Below, piece by piece: positions 33,269 through 42,509 of a stretch of DNA of 64,000 nt. The first letter of the stretch is position 1. Every line of letters starts with the position of its first letter. Source of the stretch: JAENVT01 sp963773085 (lineage in GTDB: Bacteria > Actinomycetota > Acidimicrobiia > Acidimicrobiales > Ilumatobacteraceae); NCBI GenBank assembly GCA_963773085.1, contig CAVYZS010000011.1, forward strand, positions 434,001 to 498,000, given 5' to 3'. The notes below the pieces were generated by a model. It was not told the DNA's origin and searched no databases. It saw only the letters and a list, made by a program, of their open reading frames with translations. The translations under genes were made by a program, and so were the position numbers.

Positions 33269-33898
33269 TCAGGCGAAATGCGCTGAGGAGAGAAGCGTGC
33301 CGAGGAAGTCGGCCGCCTCGAAGCCGGGCACGTGAGCCACGGCGATGGATTCCATCCAGCTCGATCTGACGGCCGAGGGATTTGCCCGAACTTCGTCGAT
33401 CAGCATCAGCGAGAGCGTCGACGGGAAGTCGTGTCGCGGCCAGACATCGAGCACGGCACGCACCGCGTCGGCGGGGAGGTGCTCCGCGCCGGTGCCGCGC
33501 ACGTCGATACTGATACCGCGGTTGGCGATTCGGGTCTCGTTGCTCTTGTGTGTGGCGATTGCCGTCGACGCGTGGAGGGCGATGATGTCCCACACCGATT
33601 CCGCCCGGACCTCGTCCATGCCGGCATCACGCAGCAAGTCGCGCACGCCGTTGGCGCCGCGCATCTCGAAACGTGCTGGGCCGGCAAACCGTGGCGCCAA
33701 GCCGACATCGTGCAGCAGAGTGCCGATGTACACGACCTCCATGTCGACGTCGACGCCTTCGGCCTCGGCTACGAGCGCTGCGAATTGAAAGCTCCGTTCG
33801 CAGTGTGCGGCCAGCTGGGCATCGCAACAGGTGTGAAGTAGGTCGCGAGCCTGTCGCGCCAGGTCGCTTGCCGGTGCTGCGATCGGTGGCGCGTTCAT
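33269..33898 (-). CDS. HD-domain phosphohydrolase family protein
   Basis: The 209-residue protein has the HD metal residues: H in AAHCERSFQFA (about 33), HD in GTLLHDVGLAP (about 64-65), and later IIALHASTAIATH and D-containing helices. HD proteins of this kind act on nucleotides or phosphate esters; the pattern matches the cyanamide-hydratase/HD group (HASTAIATHKSNETRIANRG). The substrate is not determinable. ATG 33898 is used. It is convergent with the racemase gene (8 nt between stops). Confidence 0.8.
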   Translation of the reverse strand: MNAPPIAAPASDLARQARDLLHTCCDAQLAAHCERSFQFAALVAEAEGVDVDMEVVYIGTLLHDVGLAPRFAGPARFEMRGANGVRDLLRDAGMDEVRAESVWDIIALHASTAIATHKSNETRIANRGISIDVRGTGAEHLPADAVRAVLDVWPRHDFPSTLSLMLIDEVRANPSAVRSSWMESIAVAHVPGFEAADFLGTLLSSAHFA

Positions 33899-34046
33899 CG
33901 GCGCCCGCTCGCAGCGGATGTCGGACGAGCCGTGATGACACCCCGGTGGATCAGACCAGTCATGCGTCGAGACCATACCAACCGTCGAACGCGATGCACG
34001 CCCTGGTACCTGCACCCTGTTCGAGCCGGGGCTAGCGTCACCTCTG

Positions 34047-34832
34047 ATGAGCGGTCTCCACCGGCTCGGAGAGGTTGCCCCCGGCGTATTCGTCGCGACG
34101 AGTTCGCTGTGCACCACGACCACCACCGTGGTTGTGGACAATGGGCGGGCACTGCTCGTCGATCCGTGCTGGACGCCGACCGAGCTCGACGAACTGGCCG
34201 CCGATATCTCGGCACTCGGATTGCGGGTCACGACCGGGTTCAGCACACACGCACATCACGATCACATGTTGTGGCACCCCGACTTCGGTGACGCGCCGCG
34301 GTGGACATCGCCGTCGGCATTGGCCTTCGCTCATCGGTACCACGGCGAGCTCGTCGAGGCACTCGGCGACGACTGGCCCGAGGCGCTCGCCGATGTGTTC
34401 GATGGCCTGGCCGCGCTCGACGACGAAACCGTTCCCGCCGCGTTCGGTGACACCGGCAGCGCCGAACCGATCCGTTTGGTGACCCACGACGGTCATTCTC
34501 CTGGGCATACGGCACTGTGGCTCGAGCAGCGTGGTGTCTTCATCGCCGGCGACATGTTGAGCGACATCGAACTGCCATTGCCGTTCTCACCTGACGACCT
34601 ACCGGTGTACCTGCAGGCACTCGATCTGCTCGCCCCGTATGTGCTCGCGGCGCGCACGCTGATCCCCGGTCATGGTCATGTCACCGACGATCCGATCGAG
34701 CGCCTTGACGCCGATCGTCGGTACCTCGATGACGTCATCGCCGGACATGACGCATCCGATCCGCGCCGCGCCAATCGCGACATGGAGGAGAATCACCGGC
34801 GCATCGTGCAGTTGGCTCGCGAGATGCGTTGA
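34047..34832 (+). CDS. MBL-fold metallo-hydrolase
   Basis: The 261-residue protein has the zinc motif THAHHDHMLW (about 68-77), a further metal-ligand His in DGHSPGHTALWLE, Asp in FIAGDMLSD and His in IPGHGHVTDD. The fold is that of glyoxalase-II/lactonase/beta-lactamase-like hydrolases; the substrate is unknown. TAGCGT (34033-34038) stands 8 nt before ATG 34047, a near-leaderless arrangement. It is transcribed together with, or just ahead of, the oxidoreductase gene at 34885. Confidence 0.87.
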   Translation: MSGLHRLGEVAPGVFVATSSLCTTTTTVVVDNGRALLVDPCWTPTELDELAADISALGLRVTTGFSTHAHHDHMLWHPDFGDAPRWTSPSALAFAHRYHGELVEALGDDWPEALADVFDGLAALDDETVPAAFGDTGSAEPIRLVTHDGHSPGHTALWLEQRGVFIAGDMLSDIELPLPFSPDDLPVYLQALDLLAPYVLAARTLIPGHGHVTDDPIERLDADRRYLDDVIAGHDASDPRRANRDMEENHRRIVQLAREMR

Positions 34833-34884
34833 TCGCTCGGGCCGTTTTCCGCAGCGACTTCGGCGATCGGTAAGGTGCCTGCCG

Positions 34885-35853
34885 ATGAGGCTGGCGATCA
34901 TCGGTGCCGGTGGAATGGGTTCGTGTCATGCGCGTTCTCTGGCAGCGTTGCCCGGTGTCGAAATCGTCGCCATCGCCGATCCCAATCTCGCCGCTGCCCA
35001 ATCGCTGAGCGCGTCTGTCGGCGGAACGCCCACAGCAGATGGGATGGCGGTCGCGGCGATGGGCGACGTCGATGGTCTGGTGATCGCCTCGCCGGAGGAC
35101 ACCCACGAGCCGCTGGTCCACGCTGCGCTGGCAGTAGGGACCGGCATCCTGTGTGAGAAACCACTCGCGGTCGGTGCTGCGGCGTGCCGGCGGATCGTCG
35201 ACGCCGAGGTCTCGCTCGGCCACCGTTTGGTGCAGCTCGGCCTGATGCGCGTGTACGACCCCGCTCATGTGCAGTTGGCAGCCGAGGTTGCTGAACTGGG
35301 CGAGATCCACCACATCCGCTGTGTGCATCGCAACGTCCACGAGGTGCGCCGTACCGCACAACTGATCCTGAACCAGTCGCTGGTCCACGACATCCACACC
35401 CTACGATGGCTGGTCGGACGCCCGATCGAGCGGGTCACGACGATCGCCACGCCCAACCTCGACCACGTGGAACACCTGCTGTTGACGGCCGAGTTCCGCG
35501 GCGGTGGTTACGGGACGATCGAGTTCAGCGAACACAGCTCCTCCTACGAGGTCACCGTCGACGTCGAGGCCGAGTTCGGTGGCGTGGCGATGTCTCCCGT
35601 GATGCGCCCGATCGTCCGACGCGATGGTTGTGCCGGCGTGACCATCGGCAGCGACTGGTTCGTCCGATTCGCCGATGCCTACCGCCTCGAGGCTGCAGCG
35701 TGGCTCGACTCGTTGCCGGGTGGTGTCGCCCTCGGTCCGTCGGCGTGGGATGGATTGGTGGCCGAGCGGGTCGTCGAGGCCGCTACCGAATCACTGTGGT
35801 TGCGTCATCCGGTCGAGGTGTCGATGATCGAGGAGCCCGACCTCTACCGTTGA
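34885..35853 (+). CDS. Gfo/Idh/MocA-family NAD(P)-dependent oxidoreductase
   Basis: The 322-residue protein has an N-terminal Rossmann motif MRLAIIGAGGMGSCHARSL (1-19), then VEIVAIADPN, VIASPEDTHEPLVHAAL and ILCEKPLAVG, where EKP is the family hallmark. The C-terminal domain has the conserved His region NQSLVHDIHTLRWLVG. Enzymes of this group act on inositols, sugars or related polyols; the substrate is unknown. TAAGGT (34871-34876) lies 8 nt before ATG 34885, so the mRNA may be nearly leaderless. Confidence 0.9.
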   Translation: MRLAIIGAGGMGSCHARSLAALPGVEIVAIADPNLAAAQSLSASVGGTPTADGMAVAAMGDVDGLVIASPEDTHEPLVHAALAVGTGILCEKPLAVGAAACRRIVDAEVSLGHRLVQLGLMRVYDPAHVQLAAEVAELGEIHHIRCVHRNVHEVRRTAQLILNQSLVHDIHTLRWLVGRPIERVTTIATPNLDHVEHLLLTAEFRGGGYGTIEFSEHSSSYEVTVDVEAEFGGVAMSPVMRPIVRRDGCAGVTIGSDWFVRFADAYRLEAAAWLDSLPGGVALGPSAWDGLVAERVVEAATESLWLRHPVEVSMIEEPDLYR

Positions 35854-35923
35854 GCAGGCTCACCGGTGTGGGCCACGAGTCGAGGGAAACACGTTCTCGA
35901 GCGCCGGGCGATAGCGTTCATGT

Positions 35924-35951
35924 GGCCCGCTGAATCTGGCGGGCCGTTTTC
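35924..35951 (+). terminator. Rho-independent terminator after the oxidoreductase gene
   Basis: GGCCCGC (35924-35930), an 8-nt loop and GCGGGCC (35939-35945) make a perfect 7-bp stem followed by GTTTTC. It is placed between the oxidoreductase and the cold-shock gene, 17 nt before the latter's TTG start, so it may also act as an attenuator in the cold-shock mRNA leader. Confidence 0.75.
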
Positions 35952-35967
35952 ATGAGATGAGAGACAG

Positions 35968-36168
35968 TTGACTACAGGTACCGTGAAGTTCTTCAATGCC
36001 GAGAAGGGCTTCGGATTCATTGCGCGAGAGGGTGGCGAAGATGTCTTCGTGCACTACTCCAACATCCAAGGCGATGGCTACAAGTCGTTGCAAGAAGGAC
36101 AGAGCGTCGAGTTCGACATTGCTCCCGGCCGCAAGGGCGAGGAAGCACAAAACGTCAGGCCGCTCTGA
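35968..36168 (+). CDS. cspA: Cold-shock protein
   Basis: The 66-residue protein reads GTVKFFNAEKGFGFIAREGG and then DVFVHYSNIQGDG, containing RNP1 (KGFGFI) and RNP2 (VFVHY). It is a single cold-shock domain that binds single-stranded RNA/DNA. The start is TTG at 35968, the only in-frame start near the conserved N-terminus; a rare start codon may limit its expression. It is flanked on both sides by terminator hairpins (35924 and 36218), giving a self-contained transcription unit. Confidence 0.95.
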   Translation: MTTGTVKFFNAEKGFGFIAREGGEDVFVHYSNIQGDGYKSLQEGQSVEFDIAPGRKGEEAQNVRPL

Positions 36169-36217
36169 CACTTTCAGGATCTGGCTGAGCAATCGGCCGA
36201 CTCCGACTACTTGAAAT

Positions 36218-36248
36218 GGACCGCTGACCCGTGGGTTGGCGGTCCTTT
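36218..36248 (+). terminator. Rho-independent terminator after the cold-shock gene
   Basis: GGACCGC (36218-36224) pairs with GCGGTCC (36239-36245), with a nested ACCC/GGGT pair in the loop, followed by TTTCG. It separates the cold-shock gene from the convergent L,D-transpeptidase ending at 36284. Confidence 0.7.
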
Positions 36249-36283
36249 CGTGTTCCAGGTGCCGAACGCATCGGGCGTCGGTG

Positions 36284-37333
36284 TCAGAGCACGACGACTT
36301 TGGTGCCGACCTGGGCGAAGTCCCACATGAATGCGGCGTCGTTGTCGGCTTGCCGCTGGCAGCCGCCCGACAGCCTGGTGCCCAACTCGGAGTCCTTCAT
36401 GTATCGCGATCCGTCGTTGACGTGACGTGGGATGCCATGGAAGCCGATGGCTCCGATGTCGGTCTTCAGCCAGCGGATCATCTTCGGCAGAAATGCCTTG
36501 CCGTTCCACGCCGTCGACACGTCGGAGCGGCTGTAGACCTTGTGCGTACCCGGTGTCTCGTTGTTGTACTTGCTGCCCGACACCAACCAGGAGCGCAGGA
36601 CCCGATCGTTCTTGTCGACCGCCCAGACCCGCTGACCGGCGCGGTCGTAGACGACCCGCTTGCCACTGCCCGAATTGGCGGGGAGCGGAGGAGCGTCAGG
36701 CCCGCTGGTGGCCACGTACGACAGCGGATAGCCGAGTAGGTCGACGGCGCCAGGGGCGGGCGGTGGCGTGTGCACCACCAGCGACGCCTCGTCGGGCCAC
36801 ACGCCGAGCGCCAAGGCGGTTTCCCGACCGACGAGTCCGTCGACGAAAAGGTCTTTGTCTTTTTGCAGTTGATTGACGGAGCTGAATGTGGCGTTGTCGT
36901 ACGAACCGGTGGGTGACCCGCTGAGGTAGCCGGCACCGATCAGCGCCTGTTGCAGACAGGTGACCGCGGCACCGGTGTCGCCGATGCGAAGTTCGCGCTT
37001 GTCGAGCTTGCAACCGGGGTCGGCGCCCGTCGGCTCGTCGCCGGTGAGATCCTGCACTGAGGGTTGTGTGACCTGAGCTGGATCAACAGCGGTGTCGGTG
37101 ACATCGACCGCGTTGGTGGCCGAGCCGGCAACAGTGGTCGACGGGTTGCCGGTCGCTCCCTGAGAATTCGGTGCCGCTGCGGTCGCTTGTGACGGCGAGT
37201 CCTTGACGACCGACTGGACGAGCGAAATCACACCGATCAGCGCTGCGCCGGAGGCAAGCACCGCCATGGCTCGTCGGACGTCGCGCTGGGCGCGAGTGGT
37301 CGGTCGGTTCGAGCGGGGGCGGTGATGTGTCAT
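36284..37333 (-). CDS. L,D-transpeptidase with peptidoglycan-binding domain
   Basis: The 349-residue protein has a cytoplasmic basic start, a membrane anchor/signal (AMAVLASGAALIGVISLVQS, about 22-41) and a Ser/Thr/Ala linker. A PG_binding_1 domain follows (about 110-170: LRIGDTGAAVTCLQQALIGA, GYLSGSPTGSYDNAT). The C-terminal YkuD domain (about 220-349) has VVYDRAGQRVWAVD, GAIGFHGIPRHV and the catalytic block RLSGGCQRQADND with the nucleophile Cys. It would cross-link or anchor to peptidoglycan outside the membrane. It is a paralogue of the partial gene at the left window edge. Confidence 0.9.
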   Translation of the reverse strand: MTHHRPRSNRPTTRAQRDVRRAMAVLASGAALIGVISLVQSVVKDSPSQATAAAPNSQGATGNPSTTVAGSATNAVDVTDTAVDPAQVTQPSVQDLTGDEPTGADPGCKLDKRELRIGDTGAAVTCLQQALIGAGYLSGSPTGSYDNATFSSVNQLQKDKDLFVDGLVGRETALALGVWPDEASLVVHTPPPAPGAVDLLGYPLSYVATSGPDAPPLPANSGSGKRVVYDRAGQRVWAVDKNDRVLRSWLVSGSKYNNETPGTHKVYSRSDVSTAWNGKAFLPKMIRWLKTDIGAIGFHGIPRHVNDGSRYMKDSELGTRLSGGCQRQADNDAAFMWDFAQVGTKVVVL

Positions 37334-37457
37334 GAGTTGGTGTCGAATAGGGGCGAACGCAACATGCCGGGTGCAATTCTAGCGAGGAACGGGCCGCGAA
37401 GACCGACATCGCCGGCAAGCAACGTCACCGTGGTGATTCGTGTGGCAAGGTGGGGAG

Positions 37458-37994
37458 ATGGCGACCTGGGTAGTGCTGTTGCGCGGGATCAACGTCGGCG
37501 GGGCGAACAGGCTGGCGATGGCCGATCTACGGGCCGTGATGGCAGAGCTCGGTCATTCCGACGTCTCGACGTACATCCAGAGCGGAAATGTCATCATGAC
37601 CTCGTCGCGGTCGGATCGGGCCACCATGGCGGAAGAGATTTCTGCCGGCATCGAGCGGGCCCACGGTCTGATCGTCTCGGCAGTGTTGCGTACGCCCGAC
37701 GAGTTGCGAGCGTCGCTCACAGGCAATCCGTACACGATGGAACCCGACGGAACGCGAGTGCTGATCACCTTCCTGTCCGGCACTCCGGCACCCGCTGACG
37801 CGGCGACGTTGGAGCCTGACCGCTTCGTGCCCGATCGATTCGAGTTGGCCGGCGCCGAGCTCTACGCCCACTACCCGAACGGCGCCGGTCGTTCGAAGAT
37901 GAACCTCGACTACTTCGAGAAGCGGCTTCGTGTGCGGGGAACTGCGCGCAACCTCAACACCGTCGCCAAGCTGATCGAGCTCTCGATCGGCTGA
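37458..37994 (+). CDS. DUF1697 family protein
   Basis: The 178-residue protein begins MATWVVLLRGINVGGANRLA and has STYIQSGNVIM, ALLR/TPDELRA-type helices and RSKMNLDYFEKRLRVRGTAR near the end. These are the hallmarks of DUF1697, a small cytoplasmic alpha/beta family of unknown function. Start ATG 37458 follows GGTGGGGAG. The VOC gene begins 15 nt after its stop. Confidence 0.88.
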   Translation: MATWVVLLRGINVGGANRLAMADLRAVMAELGHSDVSTYIQSGNVIMTSSRSDRATMAEEISAGIERAHGLIVSAVLRTPDELRASLTGNPYTMEPDGTRVLITFLSGTPAPADAATLEPDRFVPDRFELAGAELYAHYPNGAGRSKMNLDYFEKRLRVRGTARNLNTVAKLIELSIG

Positions 37995-38009
37995 CACTAC
38001 GATCCGCAC

Positions 38010-38378
38010 ATGCCTGCCATCGCCAAGCTCACGGTCTTCGCCTTCGATTGCACCGAGCCGCGCCGACTGGCCGAGTTCTACTCGGGCATCACCGGCTGGG
38101 CGGTGGAACGCGACGGTGGAGACTGGATCCAACTACGCAGCGACGGTGGCGCGACGCTGGCATTCCAGCTCGCGCCCGATCACCAGCCCCCGGTCTGGCC
38201 GGGCGGTGACCACCCCCAGCAGGCGCACGTCGACTTCGACGTCGACGACCTCGACATCGGCGAGGCAGCGGTCATCGCTCTCGGTGCACGCAAGGCCGAG
38301 GTCCAGCCAGAACCCGACGCCTTTCGGGTCTTCCTCGATCCCGCCGGTCACCCCTTCTGCCTGGTGCTCGCCGACTGA
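38010..38378 (+). CDS. VOC-family (glyoxalase/bleomycin-resistance-like) protein
   Basis: The 122-residue protein has the paired beta-alpha-beta-beta-beta modules of the VOC fold: KLTVFAFDCTEPRRLAEFYS at the start, HVDFDVDDLDIGEAAVIALG in the middle and FRVFLDPAGHPFCLVLAD at the end. Members bind metals or small ligands; the specific reaction is not readable. It follows the DUF1697 gene by 15 nt and is convergent with the gene at 38379 with no gap between stops. Confidence 0.85.
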   Translation: MPAIAKLTVFAFDCTEPRRLAEFYSGITGWAVERDGGDWIQLRSDGGATLAFQLAPDHQPPVWPGGDHPQQAHVDFDVDDLDIGEAAVIALGARKAEVQPEPDAFRVFLDPAGHPFCLVLAD

Positions 38379-38981
38379 CTATTCGTACCGCTTGGCCCAG
38401 CCGCCGGTGTGAAACGAAACTTCGGGCTCGGAAGTCACCCCGGCGGCCTTCATCGCCGCCTGGAGGTCGGGGTCGCCCAGGAACGTTCGCAACGTGTCGA
38501 ACGACTCGGCCTGGTGATAGACGATGGCCGTCGAGGGGTCATCGATCGACCGGTTCGCGGCATGTCCGATGATCCCCTTCGACTTCTGGAGTCCCGCCGC
38601 GGCGTCGTACGCCTGAAGCCAAGCGTCGAAGTCGGCAACGCGGTGCTCGAGGTGGAAGGCGGGGAGTTGGCGATCCCACACGATCGATTCCCGAACCGGC
38701 GTGACCCAGGTGATGTCCGGCGCACCGGTGACACCGACTTGTTGCATCACGGCTTTCAAGTCCTCGGATTCGGCGAAGGACTTGGCCTTGTCGAGGTCGG
38801 CTACGGCCAGGTAGATGGTCACCAGGTTCGGGTCGCCCTCGGCCTGGTTCAGGTGGTGGCCGAGGCAACCCGCCGCGCGTCGTGCCGGTTCGTGCTGATC
38901 GAATCCCACCTTCCATACGTCGAAATCGGCAACGGGATGGGTGATCAACACCGCGGCGGGGGGAAGCGACTGGTCAGACAT
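38379..38981 (-). CDS. Protein with two antibiotic-biosynthesis-monooxygenase-like (dimeric alpha/beta barrel) repeats
   Basis: ATG 38981 follows GAGGAGATC. The 200-residue protein contains two related halves. The first has LITHPVADFDVWKVGFDQHE with VTIYLAVADLDKAKSFAES; the second has HLEHRVADFDAWLQAYDAAA with AIVYHQAESFDTLRTFLGD. Each half looks like an ABM/DUF-type ferredoxin-like fold, so one chain may form the usual dimer internally. Function unknown. Confidence 0.7.
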   Translation of the reverse strand: MSDQSLPPAAVLITHPVADFDVWKVGFDQHEPARRAAGCLGHHLNQAEGDPNLVTIYLAVADLDKAKSFAESEDLKAVMQQVGVTGAPDITWVTPVRESIVWDRQLPAFHLEHRVADFDAWLQAYDAAAGLQKSKGIIGHAANRSIDDPSTAIVYHQAESFDTLRTFLGDPDLQAAMKAAGVTSEPEVSFHTGGWAKRYE

Positions 38982-39089
38982 GGCTGATCTCCTCATCGAA
39001 GGCGGCCTCGGAACTGTTCCGACGGCGGTACCACTCAACGCTCCTGTCAGCTTTGCCCGCCCCGGTTCGAATGTCAAAGGCCGATGTGG

Positions 39090-39626
39090 TCAGGGCAGTT
39101 GGCCGACGTGGGCCAGTGCGAGACGGATCAGTCGGTCGTGGCCTCCCGTCATCTCTCTGCGCACCTGCTCGCTCATGGCCTCTGCCGGCGTGAACCATCC
39201 GAGATCGAGAGCCTCCTGCGTCGGCTGGCAGTCACCGTCGACGGGCACGACGTACGCCAGGCTGACCGCGTGGTGCCGTGGGTCGTGGAATCCACTGATG
39301 TCGGGATCGGGGAAATACTCGACGACCGTGAACGGAGCAACCTCTGGTGGGATCCGCGGCAGCGCAACCGGGCCGAGATCCTTCTCGAGGTGACGCAGTA
39401 GTGCATCGCGGACACGCTCGCCGTAGAGCACGCGGCCGGTCACGACCATGCGGCTGATCGTGCCGTCGGCGGCTTGTCGGAGCAGCAGGCCGATGTGGGT
39501 GACGACACCGACCTCGTTGACGCGCACGGGCACGGCGTCGACGTAAACCAGCGGCACGTTGGCGCGGATGTTGTCGAGTTGATCGTCTGCGAGCCAGCCT
39601 GTTTTGGTGTCGAGTTGTTCGCTCAC
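39090..39626 (-). CDS. NUDIX-like protein (DUF4916 type)
   Basis: The 178-residue protein starts at GTG 39626, inside the stop of the subtilase gene (GTGA overlap). It has NIRANVPLVYVDAVPVRV, THIGLLLRQA and GRVLYGERVRDALLRHLEKD, a Nudix-box-like helix, then FTVVEYFPDP and HAVSLAYVVPVDGD. The exact Nudix signature G-x5-E-x7-R-E-x2-E-E is not fully matched, so hydrolase activity is uncertain. Such proteins are common in actinobacteria. The overlap indicates cotranslation with the protease, though no functional link is evident. Confidence 0.75.
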   Translation of the reverse strand: MSEQLDTKTGWLADDQLDNIRANVPLVYVDAVPVRVNEVGVVTHIGLLLRQAADGTISRMVVTGRVLYGERVRDALLRHLEKDLGPVALPRIPPEVAPFTVVEYFPDPDISGFHDPRHHAVSLAYVVPVDGDCQPTQEALDLGWFTPAEAMSEQVRREMTGGHDRLIRLALAHVGQLP

Positions 39627-42469
39627 TGCGTTCCCGTGAAGTAGCCGTTGACATCGATGATGACATGTGTGGCAACGTTGACGAAGGCATTCAACGCCCC
39701 GCCCGCGGAGAGCTTGACGAGGCCGGCGTTGGCCACAGGGGTCGCGGCGACGAAATTGAGGTTCGACGACAACGGAAAGGAGCCGTCGGATGGATACACC
39801 GTGACGTAACCGCTGCCGACCGCTTGATCCGACGTCAGGTTCATGGAGATCGCCGCGGCACCGGCTGGAACGGCGAACGGAGCACCCGCCAGCGTCACCG
39901 CGATCGTCGATCCGCCGGCGTGGATCGAGCTCGGCGCCGACCGGCTGTCGTAGTAGCGACCGGGAGTGATCGGCACGAACCGACCGGGATCGGCGACCGG
40001 GGCGCTGCCATCGGTTATGTAACCCATGATGTCGACGACGATGTGCGACGCGTTGGACGTGAACACGCTGATCGTCCCATCGAACCCGAGCGGCACGATG
40101 GCGTGGGTTGCGGCCGTCTCGCCTGTCGCGTAGTTGACGTTCGACGTGCCCCCGGGTGCGGTGCCCGTCGGAAGCGCCTGGAGGAACCCGGCGCCGACCG
40201 GTTCGGTGGCGGTGACGTTGACGACCAAGGCCGAGACGCCGGTGGCGGGCACGCCGGCACTGCCCGGGACCTCGACACGCACGGCTTCGCCGGCCGCCGG
40301 TTGGTGGGCAACCCAGGCGGTGGGCACAGGACCTTGTTGTGACGGACGTGTGTCGAGGGCGCGGTGGGGGTTGATCGGCACCAATCGTCCGGCTGCGGCC
40401 CCCGCCGATGGCGTGAAGTAGCCCATCGCGTCGACGATGACATTGCCCCCGGTGGGGATGAAGATCGAGATCGAACCCTGGCCCAGCGGGACGACCGCGA
40501 AATTCGGCCGGATCTGGCCGGGAGCCGCGACGTTGATCGTCGAGAACGCTCCGATCGCCCCGCCCAGTGTCGGCAGGGCTTGCACGTAGAACTGGCTCGC
40601 CGAGTCCGTCGAGGTGACGTTGACAGCCACGGACGTCGCGTTCGGCGGGATCACACCTGACGTCGAGATCGGCAGATCGACGATGGCGAATTGTGGGTAG
40701 GGGCCGACCAGGTTCGCCGGACCGACGGCCGACGACGGCCGCGTGTCGAGGAGGCGAACCGGTGCGCCGAGAGACGTGAACGTGCTGGGAGCGGACGACA
40801 CCGCGACCGGTGCGGCCGGGAGCAGGATCTCGCCGGCCCCGTAGGCGTTGTCGGGTCCGACAGCGCCGAGATCGCGGACGAGATGTCGGACCAACGCCGC
40901 CAACGGCATGCCCGGCACGGCGAGGCCACGACCGAGCAGCAGTGCGGCCATGCCGGCAGCGGCCGGCGATGCTGCGCTGGTTCCGTTGAAGCAGCCGTTC
41001 GAGTAGATGGTGCTCGCCACGCACGACGGCGCCGAGATGTCGGGCTTCACGCGACCGTCGTTGGTGGGGCCTTGTGAGGAGTAGTACGCGATTCCGCTCG
41101 AGCCGTCTGCCGGGTCGATGGCGCCGACTGCCAGCAGCGACGGGTTGCGCGAGTCGACCACGGGTTTGGCCGAGCTGTATGCCGTCGACTGCCGGCCGGC
41201 CTCGATGGTGCCGAAGAACGTTGCCACCTCGATCGTGTCGGGCGCAGAGTGCGAGTAGTGGGCGTTGGCCCGGATGCGCAGGAACAGGCTGTGTCCGAGC
41301 CCGACGGGCACCGCAACGTCCACCGCCTCGAGAGGCGTGGCGCCGGTGACTTGGGAGTCGTCCAGGTAGATCAGGAGAGTACGAGAGATCTCGCTGGTCC
41401 CCTCCCAGATCTCGATCGAGTAGTCGGTTATCTGGCCTGTCGGCAGGTACCAATCGTTGGCCCAGCGGATCCCGTCGAAGGCGACACCACCTTGTGACGG
41501 ATCGATGCGCACCACCGTGTCGACGCCGGGACCGTTCAAGAAGTCGACGTAGCCGTTGGCATCGACACCATCGGTGTAGCGGCCGTATCCGGACGCCGCG
41601 TCGTTGCCTCCGGAGTTGAACCAGGTGACCCCTCGAGCGGCGGCGTAGTCGACCACAGCGTCGAGCGGACCGGTTCCGTCGCCCGGTCCGTCATAGGGGG
41701 CACCGAGTGAGCGGGACACGATGTGCACACCATTGGCCACGAACCAGTCGATCGCAGCCTGGGTGTCGGCGGTGGTCGCGGTCGTCGCCAGGAACAGTTC
41801 GGCGGCAGGGGCCATGTCCATGACTATCTCGGCGACCGCCACACCATGACGATCGCCCTTGGCGGAGTTGATCTGCCCACTTGCCGTGCACAACCCGTCG
41901 GTCACGTCGGGGCAGAACTGATGCGCCGCATCGGGTACGAGCCCGTGCTCGAGTGGGTTCCAAAAGCGGAGATCGAAGAAGTCGATGATGCCGACGCGGA
42001 CGGGGCCGGTGATGCCTGCGTCGTGCCAGGCTGCGGCGTTGGTCTGGGCCACTTCCGCGCCGACACTCGTACCGAAGCCAACCGCTTCCATCGGTGGCAG
42101 CCGGTTGACCCGCAGCGGCCGCTGAACGTAGCGGGCCGCCTCGCTCGCGGAGAGCGATTCGACGTGTGCCGCGGGCATGAGGGCCTGCACGAGTTGGCCC
42201 TCGACCGAGCCGGTGACGGTTCCACCCAGCCGGTTGATCTCTCGTTCGATGGCTGTGTTGTCGGGCGTCAGCACTTCGACGGGGATCAGCGGCTCGCTCG
42301 TGCCGTGCAGGTGGAGGCCGAGCACCCGATCGACTTCGTCGCCGAGTTCCGGATCGGTGTTCGCCGACGAGCGCGCCTGCGGTTGTTGGGCAGCAGCGCG
42401 GTGAACTGTGCCGGCTTCCAGCGACACCATCGCCAGCAATACAACGACACCGAGAGTCCGAGTTCTCAT
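39623..42469 (-). CDS. Secreted S8 (subtilisin-like) protease with three C-terminal LDTR-type repeats
   Basis: The 948-residue protein has a signal peptide (LGVVVLLAMVSLEAGTVHRA, about 6-25) and a propeptide-like region. The catalytic triad is D163 or D166 in VGIIDFFD, H208 in KGDRHGVAVAEI and Ser near 496 in NGTSAASPAAAGMA. After about residue 545 come three repeats of about 130 residues, each starting near LDTRP or YYDSR and ending near VIVDAMGYFT, VVDIMGYIT or IIDVNGYFTG. The same module occurs in the collagen-like protein at 61.3 kb, so it may be a shared surface-attachment domain. ATG 42469 is chosen because it puts the hydrophobic signal near the N-terminus. It is followed by the overlapping NUDIX-like gene. 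Confidence 0.88.
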   Translation of the reverse strand: MRTRTLGVVVLLAMVSLEAGTVHRAAAQQPQARSSANTDPELGDEVDRVLGLHLHGTSEPLIPVEVLTPDNTAIEREINRLGGTVTGSVEGQLVQALMPAAHVESLSASEAARYVQRPLRVNRLPPMEAVGFGTSVGAEVAQTNAAAWHDAGITGPVRVGIIDFFDLRFWNPLEHGLVPDAAHQFCPDVTDGLCTASGQINSAKGDRHGVAVAEIVMDMAPAAELFLATTATTADTQAAIDWFVANGVHIVSRSLGAPYDGPGDGTGPLDAVVDYAAARGVTWFNSGGNDAASGYGRYTDGVDANGYVDFLNGPGVDTVVRIDPSQGGVAFDGIRWANDWYLPTGQITDYSIEIWEGTSEISRTLLIYLDDSQVTGATPLEAVDVAVPVGLGHSLFLRIRANAHYSHSAPDTIEVATFFGTIEAGRQSTAYSSAKPVVDSRNPSLLAVGAIDPADGSSGIAYYSSQGPTNDGRVKPDISAPSCVASTIYSNGCFNGTSAASPAAAGMAALLLGRGLAVPGMPLAALVRHLVRDLGAVGPDNAYGAGEILLPAAPVAVSSAPSTFTSLGAPVRLLDTRPSSAVGPANLVGPYPQFAIVDLPISTSGVIPPNATSVAVNVTSTDSASQFYVQALPTLGGAIGAFSTINVAAPGQIRPNFAVVPLGQGSISIFIPTGGNVIVDAMGYFTPSAGAAAGRLVPINPHRALDTRPSQQGPVPTAWVAHQPAAGEAVRVEVPGSAGVPATGVSALVVNVTATEPVGAGFLQALPTGTAPGGTSNVNYATGETAATHAIVPLGFDGTISVFTSNASHIVVDIMGYITDGSAPVADPGRFVPITPGRYYDSRSAPSSIHAGGSTIAVTLAGAPFAVPAGAAAISMNLTSDQAVGSGYVTVYPSDGSFPLSSNLNFVAATPVANAGLVKLSAGGALNAFVNVATHVIIDVNGYFTGTQ

Positions 42470-42509
42470 CCGGTCTCTATCGTCGCCCTGCGTGACACGG
42501 TCGCTCTGG

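Noticed and set aside
39090..41453. 787-codon minus-strand frame covering the NUDIX-like gene and most of the protease
   Set aside because: Only its last 178 codons, from GTG 39626, look protein-like; upstream it is an out-of-frame shadow of the subtilase.
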